Source: Actinoallomurus spadix (GTDB lineage: Bacteria; Actinomycetota; Actinomycetes; Streptosporangiales; Streptosporangiaceae). Taken from it: a stretch of 64,000 bases of DNA. A model generated the notes under the pieces. That model searched no databases. It saw nothing but the letters and a program-made list of their open reading frames with translations, and was not told the DNA's origin. The translations under genes were made by a program, and so were the position numbers. Positions 35,345-43,341 of this stretch are shown piece after piece. Each line of letters opens with the position of its first letter. Position 1 is the stretch's first letter. Where the stretch lies: the NCBI RefSeq assembly GCF_024055725.1, contig NZ_JAMXMX010000005.1:248001-312000 (forward strand). Reading direction: 5' to 3'.

Positions 35345-36385
35345 TCAACGGGAGTTCTCCGCGCGCCCGGCCGTCCTCCTCCCGTAGTGGTCGGCGAGCG
35401 CGGAGAACGCCGCCTTCGGCTCCCACGGCAGGCCCGTGAGGGTCCGGCCGTCGCCGTCCTCGATCACCTTCACGACGCCGTACGAGGCCAGGTCCAGGTC
35501 ATCCCGGAGATCGCCGCTCCGGTGCGGCAGGTGGTACTGCGCGAAGGTGTGAACGAAGGCACTGTCCACACCCTCGGCGTCGAAGATCTCCAGTAGTTCA
35601 CGCAGATGGGCCGCCTGTTCGGCCTCATCGCGCACGTAGTCGCCGTTCAGCCGGATCGGTGTGGCGCCCTCCCACTCGATGACGTCCCAGGCGATGGAGG
35701 ACCGGTCGGCCGCGCCCCGGTAGGTGGGGGCGCCGAACTCGGTGATCGCCACCGGCTTGCCCGCCTCGACGAGCGCGCGGACGCCCTCGGCGAACCCGGC
35801 CGCGATCTCCTTCGTCCGGTAGGAGTCGATCGAGACGAAGTCGAAGGGCGTCCAGTCGACCCCCTCGAGATGGACGGACGCATACGTGATCTTCCCGGTG
35901 AACCGGCGGCGGACGACGTCCACCGCCTTGGCGAGGAAGTCGTTCATGCGGCCGGGCAGCGCCGCCAGGGCCTCCCGATCGGGCCGCGTGAGCAGGGCGT
36001 CGATGCGGTCCATGCAGACGTCGCCGGGCAGGAAGCCCTTCGTGAACAGGCTCAGCTCCGCGCCGGTGACGAGCACGATCTCGGCGCCGCCCCGGCGCAG
36101 CCGCTCGGCCCGCTCGGCGCAGTCGGCCAGGACGTCCAGCAGCTCGTCCGTGCTCAGGTCGCAGGTGAAGGGCGAGAACCAGACCTCCAGGCCCGCCTCC
36201 GCGGCGAGGGTGGCGGCGAGCTCCAGCCGCTCCGGGTCGCTCCCGGTGACGCGCACGGCGTCGCAGTGCAGGTCCTCCCGGATGACGCGCATCTCGCGGC
36301 GGACCACCTCCGGGTCGAGCACCTGACGGGTGCTCACTCCGAGGTTGATGAAGCCCGTGTCGTACCCGATGCCGTACCGACGCAT
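35345..36385 (-). CDS. TIM-barrel glycoside-hydrolase-like protein (clan GH-A style)
   Basis: This 346-aa protein looks like a (beta/alpha)8 barrel: GIGYDTGF, DAVRVTGSDPERL, EVWFSP, IVLVTGAELSL, FDFVSIDSY and KPVAITEFGAP. Glutamates at the ends of strands 4 (TGAE) and 7 (ITEFG) are where clan GH-A enzymes keep acid/base and nucleophile. No signal peptide, so it is cytosolic. No substrate can be named. It diverges from a TetR regulator across a region with palindromic operators, so it is probably repressed by it. Confidence 0.65.
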   Translation of the reverse strand: MRRYGIGYDTGFINLGVSTRQVLDPEVVRREMRVIREDLHCDAVRVTGSDPERLELAATLAAEAGLEVWFSPFTCDLSTDELLDVLADCAERAERLRRGGAEIVLVTGAELSLFTKGFLPGDVCMDRIDALLTRPDREALAALPGRMNDFLAKAVDVVRRRFTGKITYASVHLEGVDWTPFDFVSIDSYRTKEIAAGFAEGVRALVEAGKPVAITEFGAPTYRGAADRSSIAWDVIEWEGATPIRLNGDYVRDEAEQAAHLRELLEIFDAEGVDSAFVHTFAQYHLPHRSGDLRDDLDLASYGVVKVIEDGDGRTLTGLPWEPKAAFSALADHYGRRTAGRAENSR

Positions 36386-36432
36386 TGCCAGCGCCCCCTT
36401 CTCGTCTCGCGGCCGGTCGGCCGCCTCTCGCT

Positions 36433-36504
36433 AAGGTACGAAACGTACCCTAAGTTCGCAACGTAGCAGGCGGCGACGAAGCACGATAAGGTACGAGCGG
36501 TATC
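36433..36504. promoter_or_regulatory. TetR-type operators between TIM-barrel gene and tetR
   Basis: A perfect inverted repeat GGTACG-AAA-CGTACC lies at 36435-36449. A second, imperfect copy AAGGTACG-AGC-GGTATC lies at 36488-36504, close to the tetR start. Two similar palindromes in a 137-bp divergent gap point to autoregulated TetR control of both genes. Confidence 0.7.
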
Positions 36505-36522
36505 GAGCCTGCCGAGGAGAGC

Positions 36523-37140
36523 ATGAGCGGCGAGCAGACGGTTCCGGGCTCCCCCGGCCCATCGAGGCGGCGTGGGGCCGTGCTGGAGGAGGCGATCCTG
36601 CGCGCCGCGGCCGACGAGCTCCTCGAGTCCGGCTACCCGGGGCTGACGATGGACCGCGTGGCCAAGCGGGCCGGCACGAACAAGAACGCCATCTACCGCC
36701 GGTGGCCGAACCGCGCGGCGCTCGGCGTCGCCGCCTACAGCCGGCTGGTCAAGGCACAGACGCAGCCACCCGACACCGGCACGCTGCGCGGCGACGTCCT
36801 GGCGCTGCTCCGCCGCATCAACTGCGACCAGGCATCACCCACGGGCGAGATCCTCCGAAGCCTGCTCGCCGGTGTCGGTGACGAGCCGGAGCTGCTCGCG
36901 GAGCTGCAGAGCCAGGTCGGCGACGGCGGGTCCGCCACCTGGCTGACCGTGCTCGGTCGCGCGGTCGCCCGCGGCGAGGCGCCGCCCAAGGCACTGCACC
37001 CCAGGGTCGCCACGGTGGCGCTCACCCTGCTGCGGAACGAGTACGTCACCCAAGGGCTCAGCAGAATCCCCGACACCGTCATCACCGAGATCGTCGACGA
37101 GGTCTACCTGCCCCTGATCCGCGGCCGCGCGACGGGCTGA
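36523..37140 (+). CDS. TetR/AcrR-family transcriptional regulator
   Basis: The 205-aa protein has an N-terminal HTH (EEAILRAAADELLESGYPGLTMDRVAKRAGTNKNAIYRRWPNRAAL, about residues 21-66) and a C-terminal TetR_C ligand domain ending VITEIVDEVYLPLIRG. It probably represses itself and the divergent TIM-barrel gene through the palindromes at 36435 and 36488. ATG 36523 follows GAGGAG. A 52-bp near-copy of its 3' end recurs at 38225. Confidence 0.92.
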   Translation: MSGEQTVPGSPGPSRRRGAVLEEAILRAAADELLESGYPGLTMDRVAKRAGTNKNAIYRRWPNRAALGVAAYSRLVKAQTQPPDTGTLRGDVLALLRRINCDQASPTGEILRSLLAGVGDEPELLAELQSQVGDGGSATWLTVLGRAVARGEAPPKALHPRVATVALTLLRNEYVTQGLSRIPDTVITEIVDEVYLPLIRGRATG

Positions 37141-37173
37141 CCCGGCCGGCCCGCGCCCGGCCTCGCGCGCTTG

Positions 37174-37213
37174 CTTCGCCGCCGCCGTGGTCAGCGCGCC
37201 GTCGCCGTTGACG
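37174..37213 (+). repeat. 20-bp-period repeat, locus 3 (two units)
   Basis: Two 20-bp units (37174-37193, 37194-37213) match the family at 2636 and 54041. They sit in the 308-bp gap after tetR. The rest of the gap (37214-37448) encodes no forward gene; on the minus strand about 37230-37410 reads as a protein-like fragment (DQHIRMVTATARLLHALAL) without proper ends. Confidence 0.55.
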
Positions 37214-37448
37214 GATCGACGACCGATTCGCCGGTTCCAGCACGTCAATCGCGACGTCAAGGCGCACGCCCAGGGGCGATGATCGGGATCGGCCGCCGCG
37301 ATGTAGGGCCAGCGCGTGAAGGAGTCTGGCCGTGGCGGTCACCATGCGGATGTGCTGATCCTCGGTGAGCATGATCGCGCGGGTTCGGGCGTGACGCGCC
37401 TGACCAACCATCTGCCGAACTCCACGGAATGAACCTAGACTCAATCGC

Positions 37449-37796
37449 ATGACGGCCCAGCCGGTGGAGCAGTACGAGGACCCGCACGACCCACAGGTCA
37501 TTCTCGGCGACCTGCCGCGGCGCGAGCACCCCCTTTTCCTGAAGCAGTACCACGAGGCGGTCGACGCGGCGCATGACCCGGCCGGATACAAGCGCCTCCA
37601 GGCCGTTCTCCGTCACTGGTCGATCACGGCCCGCGCGCTGAACAAGGCACTCAAAGAGAACCCGAACTACTACGAGGACCTCGCAGCCGAGGTCGAAGGC
37701 GTCCGGAACGGCACCGTCCAAACCGTGCCGCTCGATGTTGTCATCCCTGACCGGGCGGAACGCGTCGCCGAAGAGCGAAGGCACCGTTACCGTTAG
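37449..37796 (+). CDS. DUF6247 family protein, candidate antitoxin
   Basis: The 115-aa acidic protein matches my memory of DUF6247 proteins: DPQVILGDLPRREHPLFLKQYHEAVDAAHDPAGY followed by LQAVLRHWSITARAL. They are small helical actinobacterial proteins often found before a short ORF. It is followed after 5 bp by a RelE-like short protein, giving the size and order of a type II antitoxin-toxin pair. The C-terminal tail is charged and probably flexible, as in antitoxins. Confidence 0.75.
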   Translation: MTAQPVEQYEDPHDPQVILGDLPRREHPLFLKQYHEAVDAAHDPAGYKRLQAVLRHWSITARALNKALKENPNYYEDLAAEVEGVRNGTVQTVPLDVVIPDRAERVAEERRHRYR

Positions 37797-37801
37797 TTGC
37801 C

Positions 37802-38050
37802 GTGGCCCTCCGCGTCGAGTTAGTCCCTCCTTCAGACGAGCAGCTCCACGGCCTCCCGGAAGCAACCAAGAAGGAGCTCATCGAGACGCTGCTGGTCTTG
37901 ATGGAGGAGCCCCGCCATCCGGACCTCGTTGCACCATCCGATGATCCTCGCCGCCTGCGCGCGCCGTTCGGTGACTTCGGGATCGTCGAGTTCCAGCCGC
38001 GGGAGGAGATAGGGGCCCTCATCGTGCACCGCGTCATCTGGGCGGACTGA
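37802..38050 (+). CDS. Small RelE/ParE-like protein, candidate toxin
   Basis: The 82-aa protein has two N-terminal helices (LPEATKKELIETLLVLMEEPRHPDL) and a C-terminal beta-sheet: RRLRAPFGDFGIVEF and ALIVHRVIWAD. That order is typical of RelE/ParE toxins, which cut ribosome-bound mRNA or poison gyrase. The usual catalytic Arg/Tyr/His set cannot be confirmed. GTG 37802 starts 5 bp after the DUF6247 stop. Assignment as a toxin is inference from layout and fold pattern. Confidence 0.6.
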   Translation: MALRVELVPPSDEQLHGLPEATKKELIETLLVLMEEPRHPDLVAPSDDPRRLRAPFGDFGIVEFQPREEIGALIVHRVIWAD

Positions 38051-38224
38051 CCCAGCCAGTTCCGCGGCGGCCTCCTGCCGCCATGTCCGCCAAGCAGCAC
38101 ACGACTGCTCAGTCACTCCCCTCGACGATCGGCAGATCGGCGTCGTCCCGGTCCACGACATGGATGAACTCACTGGGTCAACGAGGCCGGCATGGATTCG
38201 TTACAGGCGCACAGTTCTCGACGA

Positions 38225-38276
38225 AATCCCCGACGCCGTCATCACCGAGATCGTCGACGACGTCTCCTCACCCCTG
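38225..38276 (+). pseudogene. Fragment duplicating the 3' end of tetR
   Basis: 38225-38276 matches 37065-37116 inside tetR at about 46 of 52 positions, encoding IPDAVITEIVDDV where tetR has IPDTVITEIVDEV. Upstream, 38190-38224 shows weaker, frameshifted similarity (FVT). No start or full domain is present. The 362-bp gap 38051-38412 also holds, on the minus strand near 38118-38180, a short protein-like tail (HVVDRDDADLPIVEGSD). The whole stretch looks like gene debris. Confidence 0.65.
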
Positions 38277-38412
38277 TTCCGCCGCCTCGCACGGTGGCTT
38301 CGCCAGCCGGCGTACGGTCGATGGGGCCCACGGAACGTCTGACTTGAAGTCAGAACTGTCCGGAAGTGGACATGGCGTGATCTTTTCGCGGTCTCGGAGC
38401 GTCGTAGTTCTT

Positions 38413-39126
38413 GTGAAGAAGCTTCTCGCCGCCACGGCCGTGTCCGCAGCGGTCGCCGCCGTGCCCGCCGTCGCGTACGCAGGAGACGGCGGCAAGCTGC
38501 CGACCTGCACCGCCACGTTCGTGGACCACCCTGAGAACGCCTCGCCCGCGTGGGCGCTCGACGACTTCACGCGGACGACGACGTTCGCCCCCGGGGACAC
38601 CGACGGGACGTGGAAGGTCCACATCCACGATGAGGGACACTTCACGACGATCCCCGGGACCACGTCCGACAGCGGCGACCCGATCCAGCTGAAGGTGACG
38701 GGGTCGTTCGACGGTGACGGCGACTACACGGTGACGAGCACGACCGGACCGCAGTGCGGCGACGCGGAGCAGTACACGGGCACCGGCGCTCCCGCGACCG
38801 CGAAGTGGCCGTTGCACTACTTCCCGGCGGACGCCGACGCCACCACGAGCGACATCGACCCGTGGCGGTGGGTGTACCAGACGTACTGCGAGAAGATGGT
38901 GGAGGACAGCCGGTACGCCAAGGTGGACGGCCACCTCACCGGCAAGGACTGCCCGACCCCCACGCCGACGCCCACGGATTCCGCTCCGGAGCCGGACCCC
39001 TCGTCCTCGGCGGACCCGGAGCCGTCGGCGAGTGAGACGACGCCGAGCCCGGAGACCACGGCCTCGCCGGCGGCCGAGGCCTCCCCGGCGACACCGGTGA
39101 AGGCCCAGCCGCACTTCACCGGCTGA
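38413..39126 (+). CDS. Secreted protein with Pro/Thr/Ser tail, unknown function
   Basis: The 237-aa protein has a clear Sec signal (about residues 1-23, VKKLLAATAVSAAVAAVPAVAYA). A beta-rich domain of about 140 residues with four cysteines (likely two disulfides) follows: CTATFVDHP, PQCGD, YQTYCEK and GKDC. It ends in a low-complexity Pro/Thr/Glu/Ser tail from about residue 180. No family recognised and no LPXTG motif. GTG 38413 has only a distant GGAG, so the start is the least certain part. Confidence 0.75.
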   Translation: MKKLLAATAVSAAVAAVPAVAYAGDGGKLPTCTATFVDHPENASPAWALDDFTRTTTFAPGDTDGTWKVHIHDEGHFTTIPGTTSDSGDPIQLKVTGSFDGDGDYTVTSTTGPQCGDAEQYTGTGAPATAKWPLHYFPADADATTSDIDPWRWVYQTYCEKMVEDSRYAKVDGHLTGKDCPTPTPTPTDSAPEPDPSSSADPEPSASETTPSPETTASPAAEASPATPVKAQPHFTG

Positions 39127-39160
39127 GCCGGCGCGGCCGGCGGCCGATCCGCGGCTCCGG

Positions 39161-39856
39161 TCAGTCGACGCGGAGGGCGGCGGCCAGGAGGTCGGTGACG
39201 TTGGGGGTCGCGCGGGAGTAGTCGCGGGGCGGCGCGATCTCCTCCAGCAGCGCGGCCTCCCGGATGCGGTCGATCCGGAAGATCCGGGGCGCGTCGCGGA
39301 GCCGGCACCAGCCGATGAGGTGCCAGTCCCGGGCGCCGGTGACGAAGGCGACCGGCTCGACCTCGCGTTCGGTGCGCGTGCCGTCGCGGCCGGCGTAGGC
39401 GAACCGTACGACCCTGCGGGTGGCGACCGCCTCCTCGACGACCGCCGCGGCGGGGACCTCCTGGGCGCCGTCGGCGAGGAGGAGCGCGCGGATCCGCTCG
39501 GCGAGCCGCCGGTCCTCGGGGCTGTCCGCCGCGGCCATCGCTCCGATGACCTTGAGCAGGGCGGTACGCCCGGAGGAGGCGAAGGGCGACGCGCCGTCGC
39601 GGCCGACGGCGGTGGCCAGGGCCACGGCCTCGACCGGAGACAGGACGATCGGTGGCAGGGTCCCGGCGGTGTCCAGGAACCAGCCGGCCCCGTCGGCCTT
39701 GATGGGGACGCCGGCCTCGCGCAGGTCCTCGAGGTCCCGCTCGATGGTCCGCTCGCCGACCCCGAGGAGGGCGGCCAGCTCGCCGGTGGCACAGGGCCGG
39801 GGGGCGCCCGCACGCAGCTCCTCCACCAGGGCGAGCAAGCGGTCCGTACGGGTCAC
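39161..39856 (-). CDS. YafY-type HTH/WYL-domain transcriptional regulator
   Basis: The 231-aa protein has an N-terminal HTH_11 domain (TRTDRLLALVEELRAG, LGVGERTIERDLEDLREAGVPI) and a WYL-type domain (VRFAYAGRDGTRTEREVEPVAFVTGARDWHLIGWCRLRDAPRIFRIDRI). WYL domains sense nucleic acid or other ligands. Its target may be the divergent CopD-like gene at 40031. The start is a GTG at 39856. Confidence 0.9.
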   Translation of the reverse strand: MTRTDRLLALVEELRAGAPRPCATGELAALLGVGERTIERDLEDLREAGVPIKADGAGWFLDTAGTLPPIVLSPVEAVALATAVGRDGASPFASSGRTALLKVIGAMAAADSPEDRRLAERIRALLLADGAQEVPAAAVVEEAVATRRVVRFAYAGRDGTRTEREVEPVAFVTGARDWHLIGWCRLRDAPRIFRIDRIREAALLEEIAPPRDYSRATPNVTDLLAAALRVD

Positions 39857-40030
39857 GAAACCGACCGTAGATCATCAATCGCCTGATTCAAGGTGACGCG
39901 CCGGTTCGGTCACGCTAACGCCAAGGTCTCACGGGCCGGCGCGTCATCGGCGCAATGGCGGCCCCGGTGCGGGCTCGCCCGGGCGTACCGGAATGATCTG
40001 AACCGTTCCCCGAGAGAGAGGTGAAGGACG

Positions 40031-40423
40031 TTGCTCGCGGTATCGATGGACACGGTCCGGGTGTTCCTGCATGTTCTGGCGGCGACCGTCTGGGTCGGCG
40101 GCCAGCTGACCCTGGGCGCGCTGGTTCCCGCCCTGCGCGGATACGAGGGGGTGACCAAGGTCGCGGCGCGCCGGTTCAACGTGGTGGCGTGGCCCGCGTT
40201 CGCGGTGCTCGTCCTCACGGGGGTCTGGAACATCGTCGCTCTCGACCACCCGAGCGACGCCTACCGGATGACGCTGAACGTCAAGATGGTCTTCGTGCTG
40301 CTGTCCGGAGTGGCGGCGTTCCTGCACATGCGGGCCACCACCAAGCGGGGGCTGGCGATCTGGGGCGCCCTCGGGGCGCTCGGCGCGCTGGTCGCGCTGT
40401 TCTTCGGCGTCCAGCTCGGCTGA
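40031..40423 (+). CDS. Small membrane protein, CopD-like
   Basis: The 130-aa protein has four predicted transmembrane helices: RVFLHVLAATVWVGGQLTLGAL, FNVVAWPAFAVLVLTGVWNIV, VKMVFVLLSGVAAFLHM and LAIWGALGALGALVALFFG. The His and Trp in the first helix (FLHVLAATVWVGG) resemble CopD/DUF2269 proteins tied to copper or heme. TTG 40031 follows AGGTGAAGG; the alternative ATG 40046 would drop five residues. Confidence 0.75.
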   Translation: MLAVSMDTVRVFLHVLAATVWVGGQLTLGALVPALRGYEGVTKVAARRFNVVAWPAFAVLVLTGVWNIVALDHPSDAYRMTLNVKMVFVLLSGVAAFLHMRATTKRGLAIWGALGALGALVALFFGVQLG

Positions 40424-40449
40424 GACTCTCCCCCGCGGTCACCGCCCGG

Positions 40450-41451
40450 TCATCGTTCGCCCGCCGCCCAGTGGTACGGCGGGCGGCCGTACCGTTCGAT
40501 CACGCGACGGCGCAGGCCGGGGTCGTCTCGCGGCACCGGCTCCAGGAAGACCTCGTAGACCTCCGGGTGGTTCGCGCGGAGCTCCTCGCTGAGGCGTACG
40601 CAGGCGCGTTCGACGTCGGCGGCGCCCAGGTCGTCGCGGAAGTCCAGCCGGGCGCAGACGAGCACCTCGCCGGTGCCGACGGTCATGGTCATCAGGTCGA
40701 CCAGCGCCTCGACCTCCGGCGCGGCGGTGACGACGCGCTTGACGCCCTCCAGGATCCTCGGCTGGGCCTGCCGGCCGATGAGCAGGTCAAGGTTGGTGCG
40801 GCCGAGGAGGAACGCCGCGATCGTCAGCACGACCCCGATGAGCAGCGAGGCAACGCCGTCCCAGACCGCGGAGCCGGTCGCCTGGTGCAGGCCGAGGCCG
40901 GCGGCGGCGAGGGCCAGGCCGATCAGCGCCGCCGAGTCCTCGAAGAGCACCGACTTGGTGGTCGGGTCGTCGGTGCTGCGCAGGAACGCGAGGATCGACT
41001 GCCCGTCCGCGCGGGCCTCCTGGCGGGTCTGCCGGAACGCCTGCCGCCACGAGACGGATTCCAGCACCGCCGACACGGCCAGCACGAGGTAGCCGACGAG
41101 CGCGCTTTTGCGCTCGGTCTCCCCGCTCAGGATCGCCTGCGCTCCCTGGACGAAGGCGAACAGCGCGCCCATGCCGAAGATGCACACGGCGACGAGGAGC
41201 GACCAGATGTAGCGCTCGGTGCCGTGGCCGAACGGGTGCCGCCGGTCCGCGGGGCGCCTGCTGCGGCGCAACGCGGTGAGCAGCAGGACCTCGTTGGCGG
41301 TGTCGGCGAAGGAGTGCCCCGCCTCCGAGGCCATCGACGCCGATCCGGTGATCACCGCGGCGACCGTCTTGGCGAGCGCGATGCCGAAGTTCGCGGCGAG
41401 CGCGAGGACGACGGTGAGGCGGCTCTCCTGCTGTTCCTGTTCCCCGACCAC
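40450..41451 (-). CDS. Cation diffusion facilitator family transporter
   Basis: The 333-aa protein has about six transmembrane helices with the CDF metal site residues ASEAGHSFADTANEVLL in TM2 and the DRRHPFGHG motif in the first loop. A cytosolic C-terminal domain (VEALVDLMTMTVGTGEVLVCARLDF) follows. It exports Zn2+ or another divalent cation using the proton gradient. It is the last gene of the PHP/ACT/CDF minus-strand run, with a 48-bp gap before it. Confidence 0.9.
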   Translation of the reverse strand: MVGEQEQQESRLTVVLALAANFGIALAKTVAAVITGSASMASEAGHSFADTANEVLLLTALRRSRRPADRRHPFGHGTERYIWSLLVAVCIFGMGALFAFVQGAQAILSGETERKSALVGYLVLAVSAVLESVSWRQAFRQTRQEARADGQSILAFLRSTDDPTTKSVLFEDSAALIGLALAAAGLGLHQATGSAVWDGVASLLIGVVLTIAAFLLGRTNLDLLIGRQAQPRILEGVKRVVTAAPEVEALVDLMTMTVGTGEVLVCARLDFRDDLGAADVERACVRLSEELRANHPEVYEVFLEPVPRDDPGLRRRVIERYGRPPYHWAAGER

Positions 41452-41499
41452 CCGTTCAGGGTGTCACGGCGCGGCTCGCGTCACGGCACCGGCCGTCCG

Positions 41500-42123
41500 T
41501 CACACCGACGTCCCCACGCCGAGGACCGCCTCGGCCGCGGTGGCGAGCTGGATGAGCCGTTCGAGCTCGGTGCGGTGGAACGGCGGGGCGGCCACGCGCG
41601 CGAGCAGCAGCGTCTGCCGGGACCGGCCGACCGGGACGGAGGCGTAGCGGATCCCGTCCTCGCCCGTGAACGCGCGGGCGCCGGACGCGGGGATGACCGG
41701 GAGCGTGAGCGGATCGGGGGCCTGCCAGCTCGCGTGGACGACGATCCCGTCCCGGCCCAGCATCGCGGCCCAGTCGCCGCCGAAGATCTTGGGGACCGCC
41801 TCGACGAGGGCGATGACCCCGTTCGGCGGGTTGGCGGCGATCTGGCCGACGACCTCCACGTCGGAGAAGACGCCGGGCGCCTCGTGGGTCTGCCAGACGC
41901 CGTCGATCTCGACGCCGCGGACCGAGGCCAGGGCGTCGCAGAGGACGTCGAGGGACGCGCCTTGGGGCCACGAGACGGTGATGTCGTCCACCGCCCGTCC
42001 TCCGGAACGTTCCAACACGACGACCTGCACGATGTCGGCGCCCGCGGCGCCCAGCGTCCGAGCGACCGTGCCGAGCGAGCCGGGACGGTCCGGCAGCCTG
42101 AGTCGCACCCGCAAAAGCGGCAT
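41500..42123 (-). CDS. ACT-domain amino-acid-binding protein
   Basis: The 207-aa protein starts with an ACT domain (LRVRLRLPDRPGSLGTVARTLGAAGADIVQVVVLER, about residues 3-45). A second half begins around residue 85 and contains GARAFTGEDGIRYASVPVGRSRQTLLLAR. ACT domains bind amino acids and regulate metabolism, but no enzyme is fused. ATG 42123 has AGGAGG 8 nt before it; GTG 42132 overlaps that site and is rejected. Confidence 0.82.
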   Translation of the reverse strand: MPLLRVRLRLPDRPGSLGTVARTLGAAGADIVQVVVLERSGGRAVDDITVSWPQGASLDVLCDALASVRGVEIDGVWQTHEAPGVFSDVEVVGQIAANPPNGVIALVEAVPKIFGGDWAAMLGRDGIVVHASWQAPDPLTLPVIPASGARAFTGEDGIRYASVPVGRSRQTLLLARVAAPPFHRTELERLIQLATAAEAVLGVGTSV

Positions 42124-42211
42124 ACCGCTCACCTCCTGGACGAAAAGGCTGCCATAGCAACGTTTCAGGCATGTTGCCGGGCGATGTCGACCCCCGTCGC
42201 CGGCGAGGACG

Positions 42212-43234
42212 TCACCTACCGGCCCAGGCGAGGAGGTCGTCCGCGGTCAGGGTGTTCACGATCCGCTCCGGGCCGACGCCGCAGCGGGCGGCCCGCTCGC
42301 ACCCGTACGGCTGCCAGTCGAGCTGACCGGGCGCGTGCGCGTCGGAGTCGATCGAGAACCGGCACCCCGCCTCCACCGCCAGGCGCAGCAGGCGCTTCGG
42401 CGGGTCGAGACGCTCCGGCCTGCTGTTGATCTCCACGGCGGTGTCGTTCGCGGCGCACGCGGCGAACACGCGCTCGGCATCGAACTCCGACTCCGGCCGT
42501 TTGTTCCCGCGCCGTCCGCCGCCCCGCACGATCCGCCCGGTGCAGTGCCCGAGCACGTTGACCCAGGGGTTCGCGACGGCGGCGAGCATCCGGCGCGTCA
42601 TGTCCGGGCCCGGCATCCGCAGCTTGGAATGGACGCTCGCCACCACGACGTCCAGCTCGGCCAGCAGCGCCGGATCCTGGTCGAGCGACCCGTCGTCGAG
42701 GATGTCGACCTCGATGCCGGTGAGGACGCGGAACGGCGCGAGCCGCTCGTTCAGCGCGGCCACGATCTTCAGCTGCTCGCGCAGGCGGTCCGGGGACAGC
42801 CCGTTCGCGACCTTCAGGCGCGGGGAGTGGTCGGTGAGCGCGATGTAGTCGTGGCCGATGCCGATCGCCGCCTCGGCCATCTCCTCGATCGGCGAGCCCC
42901 CGTCGGACCAGTCCGAGTGCGTGTGCAGGTCGCCGCGGAGCGCCGCGCGCAGGGCGGCGGCCGCCTCGTCGATCGGGGTTCCCTCGGTGGCCTCCAGACG
43001 GCGCAGGTAGGTGGGCGTCTCTCCGCGCAGCGCCTCCTCGACGACCAGCGCCGTGACCTTGCCGACGCCGGGCAGCGCCTCCAGGGTTCCAGCCCGCGCG
43101 CGGGCGGTCAGCTCGTCGGCGGAGGTCCGCTCGACGGTCTCCGCGGCCCGCCGGAACGCCCGCACGCGGTAGGTCGCCTCGTGCGACCGCTCCAGCAGGA
43201 ACGCGATGCGCTTCAACGCCTCGATCGGCTCCAT
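42212..43234 (-). CDS. PHP-domain phosphoesterase with helix-hairpin-helix (PolX C-terminal-like)
   Basis: The 340-aa protein has an N-terminal helical/HhH region (LEALPGVGKVTALVVEEALRG, about residues 50-70) and a PHP domain: GDLHTHSDWSDG, YIALTDHSPRL, TGIEVDIL, VASVHSKLRMP, LGHCTGRI, EINSRPERLDPP and DSDAHAPGQLDW. These are the metal ligands of PHP enzymes such as the PolX exonuclease domain. The polymerase beta domain is absent, so it is probably a stand-alone 3'-5' exonuclease or phosphoesterase. Confidence 0.85.
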   Translation of the reverse strand: MEPIEALKRIAFLLERSHEATYRVRAFRRAAETVERTSADELTARARAGTLEALPGVGKVTALVVEEALRGETPTYLRRLEATEGTPIDEAAAALRAALRGDLHTHSDWSDGGSPIEEMAEAAIGIGHDYIALTDHSPRLKVANGLSPDRLREQLKIVAALNERLAPFRVLTGIEVDILDDGSLDQDPALLAELDVVVASVHSKLRMPGPDMTRRMLAAVANPWVNVLGHCTGRIVRGGGRRGNKRPESEFDAERVFAACAANDTAVEINSRPERLDPPKRLLRLAVEAGCRFSIDSDAHAPGQLDWQPYGCERAARCGVGPERIVNTLTADDLLAWAGR

Positions 43235-43268
43235 GCCCGACTCCTACCCGCTCCGCGGCGGCCACCCC

Positions 43269-43280
43269 ATACCTGGGTAT
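43269..43280. promoter_or_regulatory. Palindrome in the PHP / histidine-kinase divergent gap
   Basis: ATACC-TG-GGTAT is a perfect 12-bp inverted repeat midway between the start codons at 43234 and 43342. It may be an operator for either gene; no regulator can be assigned. Confidence 0.35.
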
Positions 43281-43341
43281 CATCCGCGAATCGGTCTAGA
43301 GAGGTACGAGGCGGGCCTTCCCTGCCCCGTACGCTCGGCCC

